Source: an uncultured Bacteroidales bacterium
GTDB lineage: Bacteria > Bacteroidota > Bacteroidia > Bacteroidales > Bacteroidaceae
DNA length: 64,000 nucleotides
Assembly: GCA_902768125.1 (NCBI GenBank)
Contig: CACXKA010000001.1
Span: 186,001 to 250,000, forward strand
Direction: 5' to 3'
Part shown: positions 52,824 through 61,016 of the stretch, piece by piece
Layout of the letters: each line of letters begins with the position of its first letter
Position numbering within the stretch: the first letter of the stretch is position 1
Program-made: the position numbers and the translations under genes
Notes under the pieces: model-generated
What the model was told of the DNA's origin: nothing
What the model saw: the letters and a program-made list of their open reading frames with translations, nothing else
Database searches by the model: none

Positions 52824-53717
52824 ATGCTTTCCATCCTCATTCCCACACGAGACTACACTTGCTACCAGCTAGTGGCTGACCTTCACCAGCAGGCAGAAGA
52901 CTTGGGTGTTCCCTATGAGATTCTTGTGGCAGAGGATGGAAGTCGTTCTCAAGTGAACATTATCGCTAATCATAAAATCACAGAACTAAGTCATTGTCGA
53001 CATCTCGTTAACAAAGAAAACATCGGACCTGCCAACATCCGCAACATGTTGGCACGAGAGGCTACATACGAATGGATTCTTTTCATCGACAGTGACGCAA
53101 AAGTGGGAAAGGCAGATTTTCTTTCCACCTATCATCAGCATATTGGTCAAGCAGACGTGGTGGTAGGCGGCTTGCAGCACCAACAGGAGAACCATGATCC
53201 TCACCGTTCCCTGCGTTTTAAATATGAGAAACAAGCTGATGCTCATCGCAGCGCGGCAGAACGAAGTCAACAACCTTATGATAAGTTCACCACCTTCAAC
53301 TTCATGATGCGCCGTTCCACTTTCCTCTGTATTCTTTTCGACAAAGCGTGTAAAGATTATGGATATGAAGACGCCCTCTTTGGTGTTGAACTGAAAAAAC
53401 GGGGCATCAGCATCCTGCATATCGATAATCCACTTATCCATATGGGACTGGACACCAACGAACGATTTCTTGAGAAGAGTGAACAAGCCTTACGTACATT
53501 GAATGCACTTGGTGGACGGATGGAACAGCACAGCTATGTGGGAAGAGCGTACCAACGGCTATGTAAATACCATTTATGTGGTGCCGTTAGAGCCTTTCAC
53601 GCTTTGTTTGGTGGTCTCATCAAACGCAATTTGCTCTCAGCATACCCCGTTCTTCTCTTCTTCTCCCTCTATAAATTAGGCTATTATGCCACGCTAAAAA
53701 AGCATGAACTATCTTGA
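52824..53717 (+). CDS. GT2-type glycosyltransferase
   Basis: A 297-residue GT-A transferase: LSILIPTRDYTCYQLVADLHQQA, VAEDGSRSQVN, NIGPANIRNMLA and DxD in FIDSDAKVG (about residues 83-91). The last ~40 residues are hydrophobic and basic (AVRAFHALFGGLIKRNLLSAYPV in two parts), perhaps membrane-associated. The start is the ATG after the promoter; the upstream frame translates the array. Its 3' end overlaps the convergent C10 protease gene by 9 nt. Confidence 0.85.
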   Translation: MLSILIPTRDYTCYQLVADLHQQAEDLGVPYEILVAEDGSRSQVNIIANHKITELSHCRHLVNKENIGPANIRNMLAREATYEWILFIDSDAKVGKADFLSTYHQHIGQADVVVGGLQHQQENHDPHRSLRFKYEKQADAHRSAAERSQQPYDKFTTFNFMMRRSTFLCILFDKACKDYGYEDALFGVELKKRGISILHIDNPLIHMGLDTNERFLEKSEQALRTLNALGGRMEQHSYVGRAYQRLCKYHLCGAVRAFHALFGGLIKRNLLSAYPVLLFFSLYKLGYYATLKKHELS

Positions 53718-55364
53718 AGCGATTTCCCATTCATCACCTGATAGGATGGTGATGATGATGTCTTCAGGTAGTTTGAATTCATACATAACATCGGAGAAAA
53801 GATTGGACTCGTAACGGATATGCAGACGGTAAGTCCCAAGTTTAGGCAAATACACCGTGCTTTTATGAAAACTTCTGGTGCTGACCTCATCTTTTGCCAA
53901 GGTGAGTCCTTGACGTTGGAGATAATGTGTTTTTGAAGGATCATCCAAACTTTCCAGCACCAGATAGAGGCGTCCAGCCATCTCTGCCTGATGGTTTTTC
54001 AACGTAAGACTATATTCAGGATTGGTATTGTGTATCATGAAATCCGGAAAAGAGTAATCCTCCAGCGTCAAATAAGCATAAGAAGCGGTATCGCTACTAA
54101 GGGTGACCTCCTTTCCCTCCACATGAGCAAGCAGATAGTTGGGCGTCCCTGTTGAGGTACGTGCTTCTCGCCACTCTTTTCCTCCATCAAGCGCATTGTC
54201 ACGATACATCGGCACCATTGTATAAACTCCGTCTTTCACCTTTTCAGGGAAAGAAAGGAACAACGTGTCAGTATAAGTAGTATCCTCTACTTCCTCCAAT
54301 AAAAAATCACGTTGATAGACATAAAGCGGACAGACCATCTCCTCATCCTTTTTCAACATGATGGCAACAGAATCTTCTAACAGATTCCATCCCACGTTGG
54401 AGAGGTTATGCACAGTGACAGCCACTTTGTTTCGAGGATAAACAGAAGGAGAATCCTCTTCTTCCCTCACTGCACCGATATATTGAAACGCGAAGTTGTG
54501 GCGTTCAATGCCTGTAGCTTGTCCATGATTCGAAGGCATCACACCAATCGTGAACATCTGAAACACATTCAAACCGTTTTCAGGACTATCTTTATCATAC
54601 CACTTAGGTTGGTCAGGCACCATGTAAGGCAGATATGTCCATCCGTCCCCATCGTTTTCAGGATTGCCCAAATGTAGGTGAAAACAATCGTTTTCATCAT
54701 ACCCGTCAATCACAAAAGCGTGTCCTCCACCATTGTTATATCCTGAAACCAGCACGGGACGACCTGCCGCCAACTCTTTCTTCAGCATCAGAGTGATTTC
54801 TTCCAAGGAATAGAAATCACGGAACAAGAGCTGAGTACCCTTGTCATAACCAAAATAATTCACCAATGCCATCGGCTGATAGATGGAACGTGCCCCACTC
54901 GATTCTGCTCCGTAACTCATATTAACAGCAATGCCACAATCACTACTGAGCAGTGCGACTGCGTCAGCTTGTACTAAAGAGTAATCCCCCTCTTTGTAGG
55001 AGTCTAACATGTAAGGCCACATATAGAGATGTTCCGCAAAATTGGTGGAGAGTTTCTGTCCACATCCTTTGACGTCCACATATTCATGAGACCCCGTTCC
55101 TCTGATTGGCCACTCCCAATAATGCATCACCTGCGTCATCGCTGTTGCCACACAACCCACCATGCAACGCTTCCCTTCTTGGTCAAGCGGACACATATTA
55201 TTATTAGGTGCATATTGGTCCCAATCATCTTTGAGTAATGGATTCACACGCTCCGGCAACGCCTGTTCTTCCACGTAATATCGGCTGGAACGACGAATCA
55301 ATCGCTGAGCAACTACTGACTGCACGACCAGCAACAATAGTAATATGTGGAGGACTCTCTTCAT
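53709..55364 (-). CDS. C10-family (streptopain-like) cysteine protease
   Basis: A 551-residue exported protease. Signal peptide 1-19 (VVAQ). The catalytic Cys lies in RCMVGCVATAMTQVMHYWEWP (in two parts, about residues 66-86) and the His in GGGHAFVIDGYDEND (about 222-236), as in SpeB-type enzymes. Only about 25 residues separate the signal peptide from the mature-type sequence, so the long inhibitory propeptide usual in the family is missing. The C-terminal 250 residues are beta-rich, probably Ig-like. Its ATG shares one base with the stop of murF-alr upstream, so it is coupled to peptidoglycan-precursor synthesis genes. Confidence 0.85.
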   Translation of the reverse strand: MKRVLHILLLLLVVQSVVAQRLIRRSSRYYVEEQALPERVNPLLKDDWDQYAPNNNMCPLDQEGKRCMVGCVATAMTQVMHYWEWPIRGTGSHEYVDVKGCGQKLSTNFAEHLYMWPYMLDSYKEGDYSLVQADAVALLSSDCGIAVNMSYGAESSGARSIYQPMALVNYFGYDKGTQLLFRDFYSLEEITLMLKKELAAGRPVLVSGYNNGGGHAFVIDGYDENDCFHLHLGNPENDGDGWTYLPYMVPDQPKWYDKDSPENGLNVFQMFTIGVMPSNHGQATGIERHNFAFQYIGAVREEEDSPSVYPRNKVAVTVHNLSNVGWNLLEDSVAIMLKKDEEMVCPLYVYQRDFLLEEVEDTTYTDTLFLSFPEKVKDGVYTMVPMYRDNALDGGKEWREARTSTGTPNYLLAHVEGKEVTLSSDTASYAYLTLEDYSFPDFMIHNTNPEYSLTLKNHQAEMAGRLYLVLESLDDPSKTHYLQRQGLTLAKDEVSTRSFHKSTVYLPKLGTYRLHIRYESNLFSDVMYEFKLPEDIIITILSGDEWEIASR

Positions 55365-57799
55365 TATTCTTGGATATAAATCCGTTGCACACGATTGCTA
55401 ATTCCTGTGAGCACTTCGTATGGGATGGTGCCAAGAGCATCGCTAAGGACAGTGACAGGCAAGTGGTCACCAAAGATTTCCACCTGATCACCCTCTTTGC
55501 AATCAATGTCCGTCACATCCAACATGCAGACATCCATACAGATATTGCCTACGTAATCAGCTTTTTGACCATTCACCAAGCAGTAACACCCGCGATTGCC
55601 AAGGTGACGGTTGAGACCATCTGCATAACCAATAGGAATAGCGGCAATACGACTGTCGCGTTCGAGGATGGTACGACGTGAATAACCAATGCTGTCACCC
55701 TTAGGCACCTCACGAATCTGCAAGATGGTGGTCTTGAGCGTTGCCACATTATTCAATATATGGTTGTTGCGCGCATTGATGCCGTAAAGACCCAAACCGA
55801 GTCGCACCATATCAAGATGGTACTGAGGGAAATGTTCTATACCAGCAGAATTGCAGATGTGGCGGATAATCTTATGAGAATAAGCCGCTTGCAATTGACG
55901 ACTGGCTCGGTCGAAGAGTTCAAACTGACGATGAGAGAATGTATCAAACTCATCGCCATCACTACCCACGAAATGACTAAATACAGAACAAGGTACCAAT
56001 GCGGTCTGACGGCTCAAACGTTCAATGAGGCGTGGCATGTCCTTCTCTGGATTGAAACCCAAGCGATGCATACCCGTGTCAAGTTTGATGTGAATGGGGA
56101 AATTAGTAATTCCCTCCTTCTCGGCAGCGTAAATCAGTTGTTCCAGCAAATCGAAACTGAACACTTCTGGCTCAAGACTGTAGTCAAAAAGCATTTTGAA
56201 CGAAGTCGTTTCTGGATTCATAATCATAATGTTGGCTGTGATGCCTGCCTCACGAAGATCCACTCCTTCATCGGCTACTGCCACCGCCAGATAATCCACT
56301 CCATTGTCCTGCAAGGTCTTGCTCGTCTCCAACGAACCCACACCATAGCCGCTTGCCTTCACCATGCATACCATCTTCGTCTCTGGTTTCATGAAACGGC
56401 GATAGTAGCGTACGTTGTTAATCAGTGCATTGAGATTGACCTCAAGAATCGTTTGATGCACTTTCAACGTCAGAAGATCGCTCACCTTGTCAAAACGGAA
56501 CTGTCGGGCTCCCTTGATAAGGACGAATTCATTACGTAGCTGCTCGAACACATCACTATGAATCAAAGCTTCCGTCGTACGGAACATATAATGCTCCATA
56601 GGGAAATAGCCCTCACAAGCCGTCAATTCTTCGCCTACACCAATCACCTTTTCGATACCACGCGAAGCTGCCATTTGTGCCACTCGAGAATAAAGGCTTC
56701 GAGGACTCTCACCACTCTGAAGGATGTCACTGAGAATCAAGGTGCGATGTTGTTTCTTCATCTCAGGACGACGACTCATGAAGTCAAGAGCAATGTCAAG
56801 TGACTGCACATCCGAGTTGTAGGAGTCATTAATCAATGTACATCCATTCTTGCCGTCCTTCACCTCCAGACGCATCGCCACCTGCTCCAAACGACCCATG
56901 CGCTCGCAAAGCACTTGGACATCGCCAGGAAAGACCAACAATGCCGTTGAGAAACATGTGATGGAATTCTCAATGGAGGCATCATCAATGAAGGGGATCA
57001 TATATTGTCCGATTTGTCCCTGATATTCAAAACGTATCGTAGCGTGGTCATTGTCCTTCTCCACTTGGCGTACCTGCAACTTGATACGCTGCACAGATTC
57101 AGGCAAGGTTTCGATACATTTTTGAATGGTAGGATCTTCCGAGTTGATGACCACCGTCTGGCAATTCTTGAAAAGCTGCATTTTTTCAGCGCACTTGATG
57201 TCGTAACTCATAAAGTTCTCTTGATGCGCTGCTCCCAAATTGGTCATCACACCAATCGTCGGCTTAACGATACGTTCCAGTTTTACCATCTCACCAGATT
57301 GAGAGATACCCGCCTCGATGATGGCAAGGTCGTTATGGGGATTGATGAGCCACACACTAAGTGGAACACCTACCTGGCTATTGTAGCTACGGGGTGAACG
57401 GCATATATTAAAATCGGGTGAAAGCAACTGATACAGCCATTCCTTCACCGTCGTCTTACCATTCGAGCCCGTAATGCCAATCACAGGAATATCCAAGTTA
57501 GCACGATGATAAGCCGCCAATTCCTGCAAAGCTTGTAGAGGCGATTTCACCACGAGGAAGTTGCAATCCTCAAAATCTCGAGCAAGAAGGCTCTCCACCA
57601 CGAAGTTGCGCACTCCTCTCCTATACAACTCCTCTATATACTTGTGTCCGTCGTTCTTCTCTGTCTTCAAGGCAAAAAAGAGCGTCTCCTCTGGAAAACA
57701 CAGGCTGCGACTGTCAATTAACAGCCAATTAATTTTCGCCTCTGTCATTCCTTTTCTCTCTGCGCCAATGACTTGCGCAATCTCATCAATCGTATACAT
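55364..57799 (-). CDS. murF-alr: MurF-alanine racemase fusion protein
   Basis: An 811-residue bifunctional enzyme characteristic of Bacteroidetes. The N-terminal half (about 1-430) is MurF, the UDP-MurNAc-tripeptide:D-Ala-D-Ala ligase, with GITGSNGKTTVKEW (about 108-121) and NDSYNSDVQSL. The C-terminal half (about 450-811) is alanine racemase, with the PLP-Lys in MVCMVKASGYGVGS, the NSAGIEHFPQYHLDMVRLG block and the catalytic-type Tyr in IPIGYADG. The fusion makes D-Ala and uses its dipeptide product in the cytosol. Between it and the upstream GSCFA gene are only 20 nt. Confidence 0.95.
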   Translation of the reverse strand: MYTIDEIAQVIGAERKGMTEAKINWLLIDSRSLCFPEETLFFALKTEKNDGHKYIEELYRRGVRNFVVESLLARDFEDCNFLVVKSPLQALQELAAYHRANLDIPVIGITGSNGKTTVKEWLYQLLSPDFNICRSPRSYNSQVGVPLSVWLINPHNDLAIIEAGISQSGEMVKLERIVKPTIGVMTNLGAAHQENFMSYDIKCAEKMQLFKNCQTVVINSEDPTIQKCIETLPESVQRIKLQVRQVEKDNDHATIRFEYQGQIGQYMIPFIDDASIENSITCFSTALLVFPGDVQVLCERMGRLEQVAMRLEVKDGKNGCTLINDSYNSDVQSLDIALDFMSRRPEMKKQHRTLILSDILQSGESPRSLYSRVAQMAASRGIEKVIGVGEELTACEGYFPMEHYMFRTTEALIHSDVFEQLRNEFVLIKGARQFRFDKVSDLLTLKVHQTILEVNLNALINNVRYYRRFMKPETKMVCMVKASGYGVGSLETSKTLQDNGVDYLAVAVADEGVDLREAGITANIMIMNPETTSFKMLFDYSLEPEVFSFDLLEQLIYAAEKEGITNFPIHIKLDTGMHRLGFNPEKDMPRLIERLSRQTALVPCSVFSHFVGSDGDEFDTFSHRQFELFDRASRQLQAAYSHKIIRHICNSAGIEHFPQYHLDMVRLGLGLYGINARNNHILNNVATLKTTILQIREVPKGDSIGYSRRTILERDSRIAAIPIGYADGLNRHLGNRGCYCLVNGQKADYVGNICMDVCMLDVTDIDCKEGDQVEIFGDHLPVTVLSDALGTIPYEVLTGISNRVQRIYIQE

Positions 57800-57819
57800 A
57801 TTATTATAACTCTAAACTC

Positions 57820-58707
57820 TCAATCTTTCACAATCTGTCGATGCTGCTGACGTGTCCACTTTTTCGTGGCTTTCGCTACGGCATCCTTGGTTTTATTATC
57901 AAAATAAGTGTCTTGGAATCGTTGCCAAATATATTCCACTGCCTTTTCCGAGGGATGAATCATATCGTCCGCATAGAAACGATAATCACGCAGTTCGTCC
58001 ATCATGATTTCATAGGAAGGGAAATAATAGCATTTACCATTTGACGATTTACAATTTACGATTTCGTCAAGCGATTGCAACAAAATACCCTTCGAGATTT
58101 GGTTTACATGAAAACCATCACGCTTGTGACGAATTGGGCTGACGGTGAAAATCACCTTCAACTTCGGATTCACACTCTCCAGCAGTTGCAAAAGCATCTG
58201 CCACTGATCGGCTATATCGTAAGCACTCAGCCGTTCTCTTACAAATAGACTGTCAGGCTGTTTGTGGCAGTTGGCGACCAACATACCTGTTTCCTTGATC
58301 CGATAGATGATGGCTGTACCCAACGTGACAATCAACACATCGGCCTCACGGAGGAACGTCCCCACCTCATGCATCGTACGATTCATCTTCTCGATCAGCA
58401 CTTCCTGTTCAGTAGAAGAGAAACGACTATGGTGCATCCACGAGTGCCACATTCCATCAAGCTCATCGTGAATGAGTTCAACTGAATCCTTCACATATTC
58501 CCTTTCGCTGATGGTTCTCAACAAACTGGCAGCGATACTTGCCGGATTGTAGAGAGTGCCAAAGGGATTCACCATTGCCTCAAAGCCACCTCTCAGCATC
58601 TTCTCTCCTATCTCATCGGCAAAGCACGAACCCACCAGCAGCACCTTTGCATCAGCAACAATCTTCCATTCCGACTCAGGAATGTCTATGTGCGTCATCA
58701 ACTCCAT
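57820..58707 (-). CDS. GSCFA domain protein (SGNH-hydrolase-like)
   Basis: A 295-residue protein with the name-giving GSCFADEIGEKM motif (about residues 26-37), NPFGTLYNPASI and LIVTLGTAIIYR. The family is related to SGNH hydrolases and may be a peptidoglycan or glycan esterase; the true reaction is unknown. No signal peptide. MELMTHIDI is used as start, but the second Met (MTHIDIPESE) is equally possible. Residues ~214-224 (IVNCKSSNGKC) are array-encoded. Same-strand neighbour of murF-alr, fitting a cell-wall role. Confidence 0.82.
   Translation of the reverse strand: MELMTHIDIPESEWKIVADAKVLLVGSCFADEIGEKMLRGGFEAMVNPFGTLYNPASIAASLLRTISEREYVKDSVELIHDELDGMWHSWMHHSRFSSTEQEVLIEKMNRTMHEVGTFLREADVLIVTLGTAIIYRIKETGMLVANCHKQPDSLFVRERLSAYDIADQWQMLLQLLESVNPKLKVIFTVSPIRHKRDGFHVNQISKGILLQSLDEIVNCKSSNGKCYYFPSYEIMMDELRDYRFYADDMIHPSEKAVEYIWQRFQDTYFDNKTKDAVAKATKKWTRQQHRQIVKD
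58038..58065 (-). repeat. Heptad array inside the GSCFA gene (4 units)
   Basis: Minus-strand units GAAATCG, TAAATTG, TAAATCG, TCAAATG in the coding sense; divergent but in strict 7-bp register. Confidence 0.65.
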
Positions 58708-58729
58708 CAGCGTCGGTTATGCACCACAA

Positions 58730-59323
58730 TTAATCACCAAAATATGAGAACTCCTCTTTCTTACCATCAACTTTCGTGAAAGTACCCGAATAAGATTCAC
58801 CACCATGCAGGATTTCATCATTTTCGTCATATTCAGCCCCACTGGAGTATTCACCTTCGTAGCGACCCACAAAAGCCTTTGTGGCAGGATCATAGGCATC
58901 CACCACAAGATCTCCCTCAATATCCTCGAAAGTGCCACCATTCTCTAACTTCTCTTTCTCATCCTTTGTCTGTTTGTAGCTAACCAGGCGGAGAATATAG
59001 ATAGTGTCCGTACTTCCGATATTGTCTTGAATGAATCGGCTTTCATCACCCTCGAGAATGAACATCTTATATCCACCATCTTCCAGAAAGCCTGCGGGGA
59101 GCCACGTGGTGAGTTTTCCCTTGGGGGCTGGCGCATCAGCCAACGTGCGTGGAAGAGCTGAGGGTTCTTGAGCCACCGAATCGGAAGCCACCGCTACAGA
59201 ATCGCTGTCAGACACAGCGTCAATGACAGACTTTGCCACCTCTTTGCATGAAACCATGCCGCTGATGGTGAAAATGGCAACAGCCACAACAACTAACATC
59301 AAAAAGGTCTTTTTCATATTCAT
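58730..59323 (-). CDS. Lipoprotein of unknown function
   Basis: A 197-residue predicted lipoprotein: MNMKKTFLMLVVVAVAIFTI followed by the lipobox SGMVSC (Cys about residue 26). A Ser/Asp/Val-rich linker follows, then a beta-rich domain with YKMFILEGDESRFIQDN and repeated YEGEYSSGAEYDEND-type strands, and an acidic C-terminus. Two adjacent ATGs (59321-59323 and 59315-59317) are possible starts. I do not recognise the family. Its own promoter is at 59354. The GSCFA gene follows after 22 nt. Confidence 0.7.
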   Translation of the reverse strand: MNMKKTFLMLVVVAVAIFTISGMVSCKEVAKSVIDAVSDSDSVAVASDSVAQEPSALPRTLADAPAPKGKLTTWLPAGFLEDGGYKMFILEGDESRFIQDNIGSTDTIYILRLVSYKQTKDEKEKLENGGTFEDIEGDLVVDAYDPATKAFVGRYEGEYSSGAEYDENDEILHGGESYSGTFTKVDGKKEEFSYFGD

Positions 59324-59353
59324 ATTTAGTTTTTTAAGTATACAATATGGGTA

Positions 59354-59361
59354 CAAAGGTA
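59354..59361 (-). promoter_or_regulatory. -7 box of the lipoprotein gene (TACCTTTG)
   Basis: Exact minus-strand match 30 nt before the start; divergent from the gpmI box. Confidence 0.7.
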
Positions 59362-59404
59362 CGTTTTTTTTCTCATTCAGTCTTATCTTTTCGTTCAAAA
59401 GTCG

Positions 59405-59412
59405 TAACTTTG
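59405..59412 (+). promoter_or_regulatory. -7 box of gpmI (TAACTTTG)
   Basis: Exact TAnnTTTG match 64 nt before the ATG at 59477; no clear -33 element. Confidence 0.65.
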
Positions 59413-59476
59413 CAGCCGCAAAGTGTTCAAACACACTGACTTTTCGATTTCAACAAATAAAAACAATAGAATAATT

Positions 59477-61012
59477 ATGGCTAAGAAAGCACTTTTGATG
59501 ATTCTCGACGGTTGGGGAATCGGTGACAAGAGTAAGGGGGATGTTATCTATCAGACACCAACACCTTACATGGACTATCTGAACGCAAACTATCCACACT
59601 CTGAATTGCAAGCATCAGGTGAGAATGTTGGTCTTCCTGACGGACAAATGGGTAACTCAGAGGTGGGACACCTCAATATCGGCGCAGGACGCATCGTTTA
59701 TCAGGATTTGGTAAAGATTAACCGTGCCTGTGCAGACAATTCTATCTTGGAGAATCCTGAAATCAAATCAGCATACAGCTATGCCAAAGAGAATGGCAAG
59801 AGCGTTCACCTGATGGGCTTGACCTCTACAGGTGGCGTTCACTCAGCATTCAACCACATTCTGAAACTCATCGACATCGCAAAGGTGTATGGCATCGAGA
59901 ATTGCTATGTACACTGTTTCATGGATGGTCGTGACACTGACCCCAAGTCTGGTAAGGGTTTCATTGCAGACTTGCAGAAGCACATTGACGAGGTGGGTGT
60001 AGGTGCCATTGCTTCCATCATCGGTCGTTTCTATGCGATGGATCGTGACAAGCGTTGGGATCGTATCAAGGTGGCTTATGACCAACTCGTGCATGGTAAG
60101 GGTCGCGAGGTGGCTGATATGGTGGAAGGCGTTCAGTCTTGCTATGACAGCCATACTGAGGAGCACAAGAACACGGACGAGTTCATGGAGCCACTCATCA
60201 ACTGCAACGTGGATGGTCGCATCAAGGAAGGCGATGTGGTGATTTTCTATAACTACCGCAACGACCGTGCGAAGGAACTCACTATCGTGCTCACCCAGAA
60301 GGATATGGAAGAACAGGGTATGAAGACCATCCCAGGACTTCAGTACTACTGCATGACACCTTACGATGCTTCTTTCACAGGCGTTCATATCCTCTTCCCT
60401 AAGGAAAACGTGGAGAACACTCTCGGTGAATATATTTCCAGCAAGGGTTTGAAGCAGCTCCATACTGCTGAGACAGAGAAATATGCACATGTGACCTTCT
60501 TCTTCAATGGTGGTCGTGAGGAGCCTTTCGCAGGCGAAGACCGCATCTTGGTGAACTCTCCAAAGGTAGCTACTTACGACTTGAAGCCTGAGATGTCAGC
60601 ATACGAGGTGAAGGATAAGCTGGTGGAGGCTATCAAGACCAACAAATACGATTGGATTGTGGTGAACTTCGCCAATGGCGATATGGTAGGTCACACAGGC
60701 GTTTATCCTGCTATCGAGGCTGCTGTGAAGGCCATCGACCAGTGTGTGAACGAGGTGGTGGAAACAGCCAAGAGTATGGATTACGAGACCATCATCATTG
60801 CCGATCACGGAAATGCAGACAATGCACTCAATGCTGACGGAACCCCCAACACAGCACACTCACTCAATGCCGTTCCATTCATCTATGTGACGGAGAACAA
60901 GAATGCGAAGGTAGAGAACGGCGTACTTGCAGACGTGGCTCCTTCCATCCTACACATTATGGGCTTGGAGCAGCCTAAGGAAATGACAGGCAAGTGCCTC
61001 ATTACTGACTAA
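59477..61012 (+). CDS. gpmI: 2,3-bisphosphoglycerate-independent phosphoglycerate mutase
   Basis: Glycolytic enzyme interconverting 3- and 2-phosphoglycerate, two-Mn type. The 511-residue protein begins [17 protein letters not shown] and has the catalytic Ser in [15 protein letters not shown] (about residues 57-71), [27 protein letters not shown], and the metal motifs [12 protein letters not shown] and IADHGNADN. The start excludes an upstream in-frame stretch that overlaps the leader. The DUF5686 gene follows 4 nt later. Confidence 0.97.
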   Translation: MAKKALLMILDGWGIGDKSKGDVIYQTPTPYMDYLNANYPHSELQASGENVGLPDGQMGNSEVGHLNIGAGRIVYQDLVKINRACADNSILENPEIKSAYSYAKENGKSVHLMGLTSTGGVHSAFNHILKLIDIAKVYGIENCYVHCFMDGRDTDPKSGKGFIADLQKHIDEVGVGAIASIIGRFYAMDRDKRWDRIKVAYDQLVHGKGREVADMVEGVQSCYDSHTEEHKNTDEFMEPLINCNVDGRIKEGDVVIFYNYRNDRAKELTIVLTQKDMEEQGMKTIPGLQYYCMTPYDASFTGVHILFPKENVENTLGEYISSKGLKQLHTAETEKYAHVTFFFNGGREEPFAGEDRILVNSPKVATYDLKPEMSAYEVKDKLVEAIKTNKYDWIVVNFANGDMVGHTGVYPAIEAAVKAIDQCVNEVVETAKSMDYETIIIADHGNADNALNADGTPNTAHSLNAVPFIYVTENKNAKVENGVLADVAPSILHIMGLEQPKEMTGKCLITD

Positions 61013-61016
61013 ATTT

